Shown: positions 1-8,882, counted from the stretch's first letter. The stretch is 64,000 nucleotides of DNA from JANQPX01 sp039197065 (GCA_039197065.1 JBCCUL010000007.1:62001-126000), one strand, 5' to 3'. Made by a program: numbers and translations. The notes: generated by a model not told the origin, from the sequence alone.

Positions 1-186
1 TTCGTCAGCCTGGGTTTGCCGCCTGAGCGGTTTCAGCTCCTTATCGGACTTGGTTTTCTCCTGATCGTCTTCTTCTCGCCGGACGGCATCCTCGGCCTCT
101 GGGACCGTTATCGAACGCGAGCGAAAACGAGGAGCAGCGCTTTGCGCTCCGTTGCCGGTCGTGACATTGCGGGAGATGACCGGTGA
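1..186 (+). CDS. C-terminus of a LivM-type ABC transporter permease (partial)
   Basis: Only the last 61 codons are inside the window; the gene runs off the left edge. The fragment shows one hydrophobic stretch (LLIGLGFLLIVFF), then SPDGILGLW and a basic cytoplasmic tail. This is the usual ending of LivM-family inner-membrane permeases of branched-chain amino acid type importers. Its TGA overlaps the GTG start of the next gene by four bases, so the permease and the two ATPases that follow are one transcript. The second permease and the periplasmic binding protein should lie to the left. Substrate is unknown; Liv-type importers in alphaproteobacteria also carry aromatic and amide compounds. Confidence 0.75.
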   Translation, partial: FVSLGLPPERFQLLIGLGFLLIVFFSPDGILGLWDRYRTRAKTRSSALRSVAGRDIAGDDR

Positions 187-998
187 ACGCGGCGGTCGCA
201 GGTCCAACAGGTGCTGGCAGCACTGTGGCTGACCGACTTTCGGCGGCGGGGACCGCCAATGCGCTCGAGCTTCGCGGCGTCACCAAGCTGTTCGGTGCGC
301 TCGCCGCCCTCACCGACATTACGCTGAGCATCCGCCCCGGCGAGCGCCGCGGCGTGCTTGGGTCCAACGGAGCCGGCAAGACGACGCTGTTCAACTGTAT
401 CACCGGCGATTTCTACGCCACCTCGGGCACGATCCGTTTCTTCGGCGAGGACATCACAGACTTCCCCGCTCATGAGCGCATTCGGCGCGGGCTTCGGCGC
501 ACCTATCAGATTTCGCTGCTGTTCAGCGGCCTGACGGTGCTGGATAATGTCTACCTCGCCTGCCGCGGTGTCTCGCGCGGGCGCTTTTCACTGCTTCGGC
601 CACGCCGCAATGATACCTTGATGAGCTCGGCCGAAGACCTGGTCGCCGCCGTCCATCTGACCGATGTCAAGGACAGCAAGGTGGCCAACCTCGCCCACGG
701 TCAGCAGCGACAGCTTGAGATCGCGCTTGCTCTCGCTGGCGCGCCGCGCTTCATCCTGTTCGACGAGCCGGCCGCCGGATTGTCCCCGACGGAACGCAGC
801 GAGCTGATCGAAATCCTGACCTCGCTGCCGGCCCATATGGGCTACATCATCATCGAGCACGACATGGACGTGGCGCTGCGCGTGGTCGAGAGCGTGACCA
901 TGATGCACAACGGTCGCATCTTCAAAGAGGGCCGCCCCGAAGAGATCGAGAACGACCCCGAGGTCCAGGAACTCTACCTCGGAGGCGGTCATGCCTAG
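183..998 (+). CDS. ABC transporter ATP-binding protein, LivG type
   Basis: This 271-residue cytoplasmic ATPase energises the importer whose permease precedes it. Walker A is GSNGAGKTT at residues 60-68. The signature region reads LAHGQQRQLEIA (about 170) and Walker B FILFDEP (about 190), followed by the switch histidine in IIIEHDMDV. The Q-loop region RTYQISLLFSGLTVLDN and the insertion after Walker A are typical of LivG rather than LivF. The start is GTG inside the preceding stop region. About 27 residues precede the first strand, so a later start is possible. It overlaps the next ATPase gene by 8 bases. Liv systems use a LivG/LivF heterodimer, which fits the second ATPase immediately downstream. 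Confidence 0.9.
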   Translation: MNAAVAGPTGAGSTVADRLSAAGTANALELRGVTKLFGALAALTDITLSIRPGERRGVLGSNGAGKTTLFNCITGDFYATSGTIRFFGEDITDFPAHERIRRGLRRTYQISLLFSGLTVLDNVYLACRGVSRGRFSLLRPRRNDTLMSSAEDLVAAVHLTDVKDSKVANLAHGQQRQLEIALALAGAPRFILFDEPAAGLSPTERSELIEILTSLPAHMGYIIIEHDMDVALRVVESVTMMHNGRIFKEGRPEEIENDPEVQELYLGGGHA

Positions 999-3204
999 TG
1001 CAGGTGGCCGGCGAGCCTCGACACCCACCCTCGCGATTCGAGGGCTCAACGTCTATTACGGCGCTTCGCATGCGTTGCAGGGTGTGGACCTGACGCTGGA
1101 GCAAGGCGTGCTGTCGGTGGTCGGTCGGAACGGCATGGGCAAGACGACGCTCTGCAAGACCATCATGGGCCTGGTGCCTGCGGCGAGCGGATCGATCACC
1201 TTTGGCGGTCAGAGCCTGCTCGGCAAAACGCCCGCAGAGATCGCACGCATGGGCATCGGCTACGTGCCGCAGGGCCGCCGTCTCTGGCCATCGCTTACCG
1301 TCGACGAGCATCTGCGCATGGTCGCGACCGAGGGGGCCTGGTCGGTCGAGCGTATCTATTCGACCTTCCCGAGACTAGCGGAGCGACGCAATAATGGCGG
1401 TGGCCAGCTTTCAGGCGGCGAGCAGCAGATGCTCGCGATTGGTCGCGCTTTGTTGCAGAACCCTACGCTCCTTGTCATGGACGAACCGACCGAAGGACTC
1501 GCACCCGTCATCGTCGCACAGGTCGAGGACATGCTGGTGCGCCTCGCCGACGATGGCGAGATCGAAGTGCTGGTAATCGAGCAGAATATCGGCGTCGCCA
1601 CCGAAATCGCCGCGCAAACCGCTGTCATGGTCAACGGCCGCATCAGCCGTATCATGGACAGCCGTCAGCTCGCGGCCGACCGCGACCTGCAGCAGCGTCT
1701 CCTCGGCGTCGGCCGCCACGCTCATGACGACACGCCCGAGGCGGGCGGGCCTGGACAAGAAAGTGCGGAGCCAACGGAGCAGCGCCGCGGTCCTACGAAG
1801 ATCTACATCTCCAACCCTTCGATCCCGACCCGCTGGACACCGCCCGTCCCGGTCGCGCGCATTGAAGCTGCTGCAAGAACATCGTCGTCAAACGGGAGAA
1901 CGACAACGGCCGGAGCGAGAACCGCGCCAGCTTCAACGCCGTCGCGTGCACGCGACCTGGGTGGTGTGGTTCTGGTGGCTGGTACGCTTGATACCAAAGG
2001 CGTGGAGCTGCGTTTCATCCGCGATCTCCTGAAAGACGCCGGCGTGCGCACCCGGCTGGTCGACCTCTCCACCTCGGGCAAGCCTTCCAGCGCCGAGATC
2101 CCGCCTCAGCAGGTTGCGGTGCATCACAAGCATGGGGCGAACGCCGTCTTCACCGACGATCGTGGCCGCTCGGTCGCTGCGATGACCGAGGCGTTCGAGA
2201 ACTGGATGCACCACCAAAGCGGCATCGCCGGCATCATCGGGGCGGGTGGCTCCGGCGGCACAGCGCTGGTCACGCCTGCGATGCGCGCGCTTCCGGTCGG
2301 CGTGCCCAAGGTCATGATCTCCACCGTGGCGTCGGGCGACGTCCGCCAATATGTCGGCCCTGCCGATATCATGATGCTGCATTCAGTCGCCGACGTTCAG
2401 GGCCTGAACTCGATCACGCGGGAGGTGCTGACCAACGGTGCCAACGCGATGACCGGCATGGTGAGACGAAGGCAGTTCCAGAGAGGCTCAGAACCAAGCC
2501 AAGCAAGCAGCGGCTCGCTGCCGATTGGGCTGACGATGTTTGGTGTGACCACGACATGCGTGCAGCAGGTGACCGCGGCCTTGGAAGCGGACTACGACTG
2601 CCTGGTGTTTCATGCGACCGGCATCGGCGGACAGTCGATGGAAAAGCTGGTGGATAGCGGCCTGCTCAACGGCGTGCTCGACATCACGACGACGGAAATC
2701 TGCGACATGATGATGGGTGGCGTGTTTCCGGCCACCGATGATCGCTTCGGCGCCGTGATCCGCACATCCATGCCTTATGTCGGCGCTTGCGGCGCGCTCG
2801 ACATGGTCAACTTCGCAGCGCCTGATACGGTGCCCGAACGCTATCGCGGCCGCAATTTCTACGAGCACAACCCACAGATCACCCTGATGCGTACGACGCC
2901 TGAGGAAAACACGCGCATGGGCCAATGGATCGGCGAGCGGCTGAACGCGATGGATGCGCCGGTGCGCTTCTTTCTGCCGGAAGGCGGTGTCTCCGCGCTC
3001 GATGCGCCGGGCCAGGCGTTTCACGATCCGGAAGCCGACGCGGCGCTGTTCACTGCGCTTGAGCAGACGGTGCGGCAGACGTCTTCGCGTCAGCTCATTC
3101 GCCTGCCCCACAATGTCAACGACACACCCTTCGCCGCCGCCCTGGTCGACGCCTTCCGCTCGCTTCACGGACAACCCCAGAAACAACGAATGATGAGACA
3201 CTGA
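991..3204 (+). CDS. LivF-type ABC ATPase fused to a Tm-1-like (UPF0261) ATP-binding domain
   Basis: This 737-residue protein has two parts. Residues 1-240 are a complete LivF-type ATPase: Walker A GRNGMGKTT (45-53), signature LSGGE (140-144), Walker B LLVMDEP, and EQNIGVA in the H-loop region. Residues 322-737 match the UPF0261/Tm-1-like family, with the opening strand GVVLVAGTLDTKG, the glycine-rich GAGGSGGTA (about 416-424), GLTMFGVTTTCV, and HATGIGGQSMEKL. The family is named for the N-terminal half of tomato Tm-1, an inhibitor of tobamovirus replication; its bacterial role is not established. Between them lie about 80 residues rich in Pro, Thr, Ala and Arg with no evident fold. The reading frame is open throughout, so this is a real fusion or a consistent in-frame join. 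LivF proteins normally end near residue 240. The next gene begins 3 bases after the stop. Confidence 0.85.
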   Translation: MPSAGGRRASTPTLAIRGLNVYYGASHALQGVDLTLEQGVLSVVGRNGMGKTTLCKTIMGLVPAASGSITFGGQSLLGKTPAEIARMGIGYVPQGRRLWPSLTVDEHLRMVATEGAWSVERIYSTFPRLAERRNNGGGQLSGGEQQMLAIGRALLQNPTLLVMDEPTEGLAPVIVAQVEDMLVRLADDGEIEVLVIEQNIGVATEIAAQTAVMVNGRISRIMDSRQLAADRDLQQRLLGVGRHAHDDTPEAGGPGQESAEPTEQRRGPTKIYISNPSIPTRWTPPVPVARIEAAARTSSSNGRTTTAGARTAPASTPSRARDLGGVVLVAGTLDTKGVELRFIRDLLKDAGVRTRLVDLSTSGKPSSAEIPPQQVAVHHKHGANAVFTDDRGRSVAAMTEAFENWMHHQSGIAGIIGAGGSGGTALVTPAMRALPVGVPKVMISTVASGDVRQYVGPADIMMLHSVADVQGLNSITREVLTNGANAMTGMVRRRQFQRGSEPSQASSGSLPIGLTMFGVTTTCVQQVTAALEADYDCLVFHATGIGGQSMEKLVDSGLLNGVLDITTTEICDMMMGGVFPATDDRFGAVIRTSMPYVGACGALDMVNFAAPDTVPERYRGRNFYEHNPQITLMRTTPEENTRMGQWIGERLNAMDAPVRFFLPEGGVSALDAPGQAFHDPEADAALFTALEQTVRQTSSRQLIRLPHNVNDTPFAAALVDAFRSLHGQPQKQRMMRH

Positions 3205-3207
3205 TCA

Positions 3208-4041
3208 ATGCGCTTTGAACGCTCCAAGCTCCTCGAGAAATACCGCGATATGATCGAACGCGGCGAGCCGATCGTCGGCGGCGGCGCTGGCACGGGCCTG
3301 TCCGCTAAGTGCGAAGAGGCTGGTGGTATCGATCTGATCGTCATCTACAATTCAGGCCGCTACCGCATGGCGGGCCGCGGTTCGCTCGCCGGCTTACTGG
3401 CCTATGGCAATGCCAACGAGATCGTCGTCGACATGGCGAAGGAAGTTCTGCCAGTGGTCAAGAAGACGCCGGTGCTCGCTGGCGTGAACGGCACGGACCC
3501 TTTCATGATTCAGGATGTGTTCCTGCAACAGCTGAAGGACATCGGATTTGCCGGCGTTCAGAACTTTCCGACGGTCGGTCTGATTGACGGCACTTTTCGC
3601 GCCAATCTCGAGGAGACCGGCATGGGCTTCGGTCTCGAAGTCGACATGATCCGAAGCGCCCGCGAGCTAGACATGCTGACCACGCCCTATGTCTTCTCCG
3701 AGGACGACGCGCGCGCGATGGCGGTCGCCGGTGCCGACATCATCGTGCCGCATATGGGGTTGACGACAGGCGGCTCGATCGGCGCGGACACGGCGCTCAA
3801 GCTTGAGGACTGCCCTGCCCTGATCGACAGCTGGGCGGCGGCGGCGAAGGCGGTGCGTCCCGACATCATCGTGCTCTGCCACGGCGGTCCGATCAGCATG
3901 CCGGAAGGTGCACGCTACATCCTCGACAATACCGAGCACTGCAACGGATTCTACGGCGCGTCCTCGATGGAACGCCTGCCGACCGAAGTTGCACTCACCG
4001 AGCAGACGAAAGCGTTCAAACGGATCGGCCAAGGCCGATAA
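3208..4041 (+). CDS. Phosphoenolpyruvate hydrolase family TIM-barrel protein
   Basis: The 277-residue protein matches the PEP-hydrolase-like TIM-barrel family. It has VGGGAGTGLSAKCEEAGG near the N-terminus, IYNSGRYRMAGRGSLAGL, AGVNGTDPF, NFPTVGLIDG, and a closing NGFYGASSMERLP phosphate-loop-like segment. In plant Tm-1 this barrel forms the C-terminal half of the same polypeptide as the UPF0261 domain. Here it is the adjacent gene, 3 bases after the fusion protein, so the pair reproduces the Tm-1 architecture. The enzymatic activity of these family members is poorly defined. I would not assign a reaction beyond a likely carbonyl- or phosphate-binding barrel. Confidence 0.85.
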   Translation: MRFERSKLLEKYRDMIERGEPIVGGGAGTGLSAKCEEAGGIDLIVIYNSGRYRMAGRGSLAGLLAYGNANEIVVDMAKEVLPVVKKTPVLAGVNGTDPFMIQDVFLQQLKDIGFAGVQNFPTVGLIDGTFRANLEETGMGFGLEVDMIRSARELDMLTTPYVFSEDDARAMAVAGADIIVPHMGLTTGGSIGADTALKLEDCPALIDSWAAAAKAVRPDIIVLCHGGPISMPEGARYILDNTEHCNGFYGASSMERLPTEVALTEQTKAFKRIGQGR

Positions 4042-4079
4042 AAAGAAAGACAGTCCCGTAGGGCTGTAGGAGGTCAAAA

Positions 4080-7000
4080 ATGTCGGGTCAGTTGATCGGC
4101 AACCTTATTCTCTGGCTGATCGTCGCGGTCATCGTTATCGCGATCGTCTACTGGGTCATGAACTGGCTGTACCGCCGGTCCACAAAAGAAGTGGCCTTCG
4201 TGCGCACCGGTTTTCTCGGTGAGAAAGTGGTGATCGACGGCGGCGCGTTTGTCTGGCCGATCATCCATGACATCACGCCGGTCAACATGAACACGCTGCA
4301 GCTCGAAGTGATCCGCGAGAAGGACGACGCGCTGATCACCAAGGACCGCATGCGCGTCGATGTCGAGGCGGAGTTCTATGTGCGTGTCGCGCCGAACCGC
4401 GAGGCGGTCTCGATCGCCGCGGCGACGCTCGGCCGTCGGACCCTCGAACAGGAACGGCTGCATGCGCTGATGTCCGGCAAGTTCGTATCGGCCCTTCGGT
4501 CGACCGCGGCACAAATGACCATCGAGGAGATCCACGAGCAGCGCGGCGACTATGTGGCGCGTGTGAAGACGGCGGCGCAGGAGGCGCTGGCTCAGAACGG
4601 TCTGGAGCTCGAGTCGGTGGCGATTACCGACATCGATCAGACCGATCTCGAATTCTTCAATCCGTCCAACCGCTTCGATGCCGAAGGTCTGACCAAGCTG
4701 ATCGAGGACATCGAGGATCGGCGGAAATTGCGCAACGACATCGAACAGGACTCGATGATCAAGATCCGTGCTCGCAATCTCGAAGCAGAGAAGGAAGCGC
4801 TGGCGATCGAGCGCGAGAGCGAGACGGCGCGACTGGATCAGGAGCGCGAGGTCGAGTTCAGGCGAGCGGCGCAGCGGGCCGAACTCGCGCGTGAGCGGGC
4901 CGAGCGTGAGACCGATGCCGAGAACGCGCAGATCGTGGCGCGCGAGGAAATCGAGAAGGCGCGCATCGCAAACGAGCATGCGATTTCCGAAGCGCGCATC
5001 GCATCAGAGCGTGAAATCCGACAAAAGGAGATTGAGCGTCAGCAGACGGTCGATGCGGCTGAGATTGCTTCACGCGAATCCGTTGAGAAAGCGCGCATCG
5101 CACAGGAGCGGGCCATCCAGGAAGCGCGTATCTCGAACGAGCAGACCACGCAGTCGAAAGAAATTGCGCGCCAGCGCGCCATTCAAGAGGCGGAGATCGC
5201 TGCGCGGGAGGCGACGGAGAAAGCGCGCATCGAGCAGGAGCGCATCGTCACCGAGGCGCAGATCAGCAAGGATCGAGAAACCCAGCAGCTTGAGATCGAA
5301 CGCGCGAAAAGTGTCGAACAGGCGGACATCGCGGCGCGCGAGGAGACCGAGAAGGCACGTATCGCGCAGGAGCGTGCGATCACCGATGCGCGCATCGCCA
5401 ATGAGGAGATGACGCGCCAGCGCGAGATCGCACGTAACAAGGCGATCGATGAAGCCGAGATCGTTTCGCGCGAGGCCGTCGAGAAGCTCAGGATCAGTCA
5501 GGAGAAAACGGTCAGCGCCGAGCGCATCGAAAGCGATCGCACCATTCGCGAGCTGGAAATCCAGCGCACCAAGATGCTGGACGAAGCCGATATCGCCGCC
5601 CAGCAGGCGACCGAAGCCGCGCGCATCGCGCGGGAGAAAAACCTGGCGGCGGAGCGCATCGCCTCCGAGCAGGCAACGCGCGAGCGCGAGATCGAACGAC
5701 AGAAGACCGTCGAGGAAGCGGACATCGCTGCTCGCGAATCGATCCAGAGCAACCGCATCGCCCAGGAAGAACGTGTCCGGTCGCTGGAGATTGCCCGCAA
5801 CAAAGCGGTGGACGAGGCGGAGGTCGCGGCCAAGGAGGCTGTCGATGCGGCGAAGATCGCAAGCGACAAGACGCTGGCGGCCGAGCGTATCGCCGCCGAG
5901 CGCGACACACGCAATCGGGAGATCGCCAAAGAGGGTGCGATCGAGGCCGCCGACATCCAACGGCGCGACAAGGTGGAGCGTGAGCGCATCACCACCGAGC
6001 TCGAACTGGAGAAGGAGCGCATTGCATCCGCAGAAGTGCGTGAGGTGCGCGACATCGACAGGAAGCGTCTGGTCGAGACGGCGGAAGAACAGCGCGTAAT
6101 CGAGCTTGCCGAGAAAAAGGCGGAGCGCGCCGATGCCGATGCCAAGGTCGAGCGCGCGACGATCACAGCGAAGAAAGATATCGAGACCGCGGATGTCGCC
6201 CGCGAGCAGGCGCTCGAGGCAGCGCGACTGGAGCGCAGACGCGCGATCGAGCAGCTCGAAGTCGCGCGCGTTCAGGCGTTGCGTGAAGCTGAGATCGCTT
6301 CGCGCGAAGAGGTGGAGCGTGCGTCGATCGCCTCCGAACGGGGTCTCGATGAGGCGCGCATCGGCCGTGAGAAGGAGCGTAGAAAACTCGAAGTCGATCG
6401 GGAACAGGCGATCGAGACGGCCATGATGGAAAAAGCGATCGCGCTCTATCAGAAGTCTCTCGAAGAGAGCGCCGCGCAGGCCGACGCCGAGATCGCCCGC
6501 GCGAAGGCAGCCGAAGCCGAGGAGCGCGTGCAGACCGTGCGTGAGAGCGAGGTTGCGCGTCGCCGTAAGGCCGTGGATGTCGAGATGGCGGAAAAGGCGG
6601 CGGAGGAAGAGCGCATCGCCGCCCATGCCGAGCAGGTGCGCGCTGCCGTCGAAGCCGAGGCGAAGAAGCTGCTTAACGAGGCAGAGAACGTCCTGACCGA
6701 TGCCGCGCGCTATGGCCTGTTCAGGCGCAATCTCCTGGATCGCATCGAAGGCATCGTGTCAGCATCGGTCAAGCCTATGGAGAAGATTCAGGATATCCGC
6801 ATCATGCAGCTCGATGGTCTGAACGGTCACGGCGACGGCAAGAGCGCCAAGAACACCACCGACGAAGTGATCGACAGCGCCCTCCGCTATCGGGTGCAGG
6901 CGCCGATGGTCGACAGCCTGATGGCCGATCTTGGCATCGAGGCCGGCAAGCTCGCCAATATGGGCGGGCTGGTACGCGACGCGCGCGACATACAGTCCAT

Positions 7001-7181
7001 TGCGCAGAATGAGGCTAAGGCCGAACAAGCACGCCGGTCGCAGTCGCCCGGCGACGGCGGTGAGTCTCGGAGCGAAGGTGGAGGTGAGAGCGGTGGTGAG
7101 CCCCCGTCGGGCGGTAGTGGTGGTTCTTCAAGCGGAAGCGGCGGTGCGACGCGGCGGCGGTCTTCACGAAGCAAGAAATAA
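4080..7181 (+). CDS. Giant flotillin-like SPFH protein with 35 hendecad repeats
   Basis: The 1033-residue protein starts after a strong AGGAGG ribosome site. One N-terminal membrane segment (about residues 6-27) is followed by an SPFH domain (about 35-230, VAFVRTGFLGEKVVIDGG to DQTDLEFFNP), as in YqiK/flotillin proteins. Residues 279-663 are an unbroken run of 35 eleven-residue repeats with Ile or Val at the seventh place of each. They fall into a four-type cycle of 44 residues: xxEKARIAQER, AIxEARIAxEx, xTRQxEIxRxK, xVDEADIAARE. In the seventh cycle exactly one unit is missing. Further charged helix continues to about 870, then the conserved flotillin C-terminus (NLLDRIEGIVSASVKPMEKI), and a Gly/Ser tail ending in RRRSSRSKK. 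Common bacterial flotillins are near 500-700 residues. Likely a membrane-domain scaffold for the neighbouring importer and oxidase. Confidence 0.9.
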   Translation: MSGQLIGNLILWLIVAVIVIAIVYWVMNWLYRRSTKEVAFVRTGFLGEKVVIDGGAFVWPIIHDITPVNMNTLQLEVIREKDDALITKDRMRVDVEAEFYVRVAPNREAVSIAAATLGRRTLEQERLHALMSGKFVSALRSTAAQMTIEEIHEQRGDYVARVKTAAQEALAQNGLELESVAITDIDQTDLEFFNPSNRFDAEGLTKLIEDIEDRRKLRNDIEQDSMIKIRARNLEAEKEALAIERESETARLDQEREVEFRRAAQRAELARERAERETDAENAQIVAREEIEKARIANEHAISEARIASEREIRQKEIERQQTVDAAEIASRESVEKARIAQERAIQEARISNEQTTQSKEIARQRAIQEAEIAAREATEKARIEQERIVTEAQISKDRETQQLEIERAKSVEQADIAAREETEKARIAQERAITDARIANEEMTRQREIARNKAIDEAEIVSREAVEKLRISQEKTVSAERIESDRTIRELEIQRTKMLDEADIAAQQATEAARIAREKNLAAERIASEQATREREIERQKTVEEADIAARESIQSNRIAQEERVRSLEIARNKAVDEAEVAAKEAVDAAKIASDKTLAAERIAAERDTRNREIAKEGAIEAADIQRRDKVERERITTELELEKERIASAEVREVRDIDRKRLVETAEEQRVIELAEKKAERADADAKVERATITAKKDIETADVAREQALEAARLERRRAIEQLEVARVQALREAEIASREEVERASIASERGLDEARIGREKERRKLEVDREQAIETAMMEKAIALYQKSLEESAAQADAEIARAKAAEAEERVQTVRESEVARRRKAVDVEMAEKAAEEERIAAHAEQVRAAVEAEAKKLLNEAENVLTDAARYGLFRRNLLDRIEGIVSASVKPMEKIQDIRIMQLDGLNGHGDGKSAKNTTDEVIDSALRYRVQAPMVDSLMADLGIEAGKLANMGGLVRDARDIQSIAQNEAKAEQARRSQSPGDGGESRSEGGGESGGEPPSGGSGGSSSGSGGATRRRSSRSKK
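4914..6068 (+). repeat. 33-bp tandem coding repeats (132-bp super-period) in the flotillin gene
   Basis: Thirty-five consecutive 33-bp units encode the hendecads at residues 279-663, grouped in fours. Protein-level identity between units is much clearer than DNA identity, so the array is old and kept by selection on the coiled coil. One type-B unit is absent in the seventh cycle (between SIQSNRIAQEE and RVRSLEIARNK), consistent with a clean 33-bp deletion. Confidence 0.9.
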
Positions 7182-7193
7182 GGGAGGCTGGAG

Positions 7194-7631
7194 ATGGCGC
7201 GAGTCTTTACATCAAGCGTGATCGGCGCGCCGGCGGACAAGGTCTGGGCGCGGATTCGGGACTTCAATGGGTTGCCAAGCTGGCATCCTGCCATTCGCGA
7301 GAGCCGCATCGAAGACGGCGAGCCTGCGGACAAGGTTGGATGCATCAGAGATTTTTATCTGCAGAACGGCGATCGCATTCGGGAGCGGCTGCTCGGCCTG
7401 TCCGACCATGATCTCTTCTGCACCTATTCGATCCTGGAAAGCCCGATGGGCGTCGAAAACTATATCGCGACGCTTCGCCTGACACCGATCACCGATGGCG
7501 ACCGCACCTTCGCCGAGTGGTCGGCGGAATTTGACTGCACGCCGGAACGCGAAGGTGAGCTGGTGGAGCTAATCGGCAATGGCGTGTTCCAGGGCGGGTT
7601 CGACTCGCTGAAACGGCATTTCGGCGGCTGA
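7194..7631 (+). CDS. SRPBCC (START-like) family protein, first of a tandem pair
   Basis: This 145-residue single-domain protein has the polyketide-cyclase/PYR-like pattern. It opens with a strand, then APADKVWARIRDFNGLPSWHPAI, then KVGCIRDFYL, ITDGDRTFAEW and a long C-terminal helix. SRPBCC folds bind hydrophobic ligands in a deep cavity. GGAGG-type ribosome site precedes ATG by a few bases. It sits between the flotillin and the molybdenum hydroxylase genes. In CO dehydrogenase operons the SRPBCC protein CoxG anchors the enzyme to the membrane and handles quinone; this protein is in an equivalent position but is not closely CoxG-like. A carrier or membrane-adaptor role is inference. Confidence 0.85.
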   Translation: MARVFTSSVIGAPADKVWARIRDFNGLPSWHPAIRESRIEDGEPADKVGCIRDFYLQNGDRIRERLLGLSDHDLFCTYSILESPMGVENYIATLRLTPITDGDRTFAEWSAEFDCTPEREGELVELIGNGVFQGGFDSLKRHFGG

Positions 7632-7638
7632 TCCGATC

Positions 7639-8079
7639 ATGCCGCACGTCGTCAAAAGCACCATTCTCGATGCGCCGATCGACGCGGCGTGGGAGGTGCT
7701 GCGCGACTTCAATGGTCATGAAAGCTGGCACCCGGCCATCGCCGATAGTCAGATTGAACGGGGCTATGGCAGTGACAAGGTGGGCTGCGTCAGGCGCTTT
7801 CATCTGGCGGATGGGTCAGAGCTGCGCGAGCAACTGTTAACCCTCTCCGATCTCGAAACCTGCTTTTCCTACTGTCTCCTGGAAACACCCGTGCCGCTCT
7901 TCAACTACGTCGCCCATGTTCGGCTGATCCCGGTGACCGATGGTGACCGAACGTTTTGGCAGTGGGAAAGCCGCTTCGACGCGCGGGCGGGTGAAGGCGA
8001 TGCGATGAGCAAGCTCGTCGGTGAGCAGATCTACGAAGCGGCTTTCGCGGCGGTCAAGCAGCATATGGGGCTGGCCTGA
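7639..8079 (+). CDS. SRPBCC (START-like) family protein, second of a tandem pair
   Basis: The 146-residue paralogue of the preceding gene starts 7 bases after its stop. Shared blocks include RDFNGxxSWHPAI, DKVGCxRxF, LxxLSD and TDGDRTFxxW. Between these the two have diverged well below half identity by eye, so the duplication is not recent and each copy probably has its own ligand or partner. Its TGA overlaps the ATG of the FAD subunit gene, which suggests translational coupling to the hydroxylase. No signal peptide or membrane segment is present. Confidence 0.85.
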   Translation: MPHVVKSTILDAPIDAAWEVLRDFNGHESWHPAIADSQIERGYGSDKVGCVRRFHLADGSELREQLLTLSDLETCFSYCLLETPVPLFNYVAHVRLIPVTDGDRTFWQWESRFDARAGEGDAMSKLVGEQIYEAAFAAVKQHMGLA

Positions 8080-8882
8080 TGGTTGATGTGCAGACCTTCG
8101 TCAGCCTTGGGGAAGCGGCGAGCGCATTGTCGGCGAACCGCGGCGCTCGGTTTTTCGCCGGCGGCACGCTGGTGATGCGCGCTCTGAACGAAGGCGATCA
8201 GTCGATCACGTCGATCGTGCGCACGACCGACCCCACGTTTCGACAGATCCAGAGCCAGGGCGACCGCATCGTGATCGGTGCCGGCGTCACCATGAGTCAG
8301 ATCCTCGGAAGTCGAGAGCTCGACTTCCTGCATCCGGTGGCACGCTTAGTCGGCGGGCCTGCCGTGCGCAATATGGCGACGGTCGGCGGCAATCTGTTTG
8401 CGCTGCATCCCTATGGTGAACTGACCACGGCGCTACTGGCCTGCGAGGCGACGGTCGCCGTTGCTGGTGGATATAGCGCGCGAGAAATGCCACTCGCCGA
8501 CCTCCTGCGCGATCGCGATCGTGAGCCGGCTCAGCTGGTCGCTTCCGTAACAGTGCAGCGGCCACGCGACCCGACAGGTTTTCGATTCCTCAAAGCCACG
8601 CGCGTGAAGCCGAAAGGAATCTCGATCCTCAGCATTGCTGCAGCGACCAACGGACGATCGACTAGAGTAGCCTACAACGGTATGGCGCCGACACCGATAC
8701 GGGCGCTCGCGGTGGAGCGGGCGCTCGAAGGGAAGATCCTGGACGCGGCGGGCATAGCCCCTGCCCTTGCGGTCGCCGCGGAAGGGACGTCGCCCGCCGA
8801 CGATGCAATCGCATCGGCCTGGTATCGGCGCGAGGTGCTGCCGGTGCATCTGAAACGCCTGCTGCTCGGAGAGACAGCATGA
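8079..8882 (+). CDS. Molybdenum hydroxylase FAD-binding subunit (CoxM/XdhB type)
   Basis: The 267-residue medium subunit of a xanthine dehydrogenase/CO dehydrogenase-family enzyme. It passes electrons from the Fe-S clusters via FAD to the acceptor. FAD-binding motifs are FFAGGTLVMRAL (about 24-35) and NMATVGGNLFALHPYGEL (about 97-114), placed as in CoxM. The C-terminal CO_deh_flav_C-like domain (KPKGISILSIAAA to the end) is present. The ATG overlaps the preceding stop and the gene's own stop overlaps the next ATG, so the three subunit genes are tightly coupled. Confidence 0.9.
   Translation: MVDVQTFVSLGEAASALSANRGARFFAGGTLVMRALNEGDQSITSIVRTTDPTFRQIQSQGDRIVIGAGVTMSQILGSRELDFLHPVARLVGGPAVRNMATVGGNLFALHPYGELTTALLACEATVAVAGGYSAREMPLADLLRDRDREPAQLVASVTVQRPRDPTGFRFLKATRVKPKGISILSIAAATNGRSTRVAYNGMAPTPIRALAVERALEGKILDAAGIAPALAVAAEGTSPADDAIASAWYRREVLPVHLKRLLLGETA

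Noticed and set aside
5070..6626. 518-codon minus-strand open frame inside the flotillin gene (and several other long frames there)
   Set aside because: It is a shadow of the regular hendecad repeat, which keeps stops out of other frames; the product is Leu/Arg/Asp-rich with no family features.
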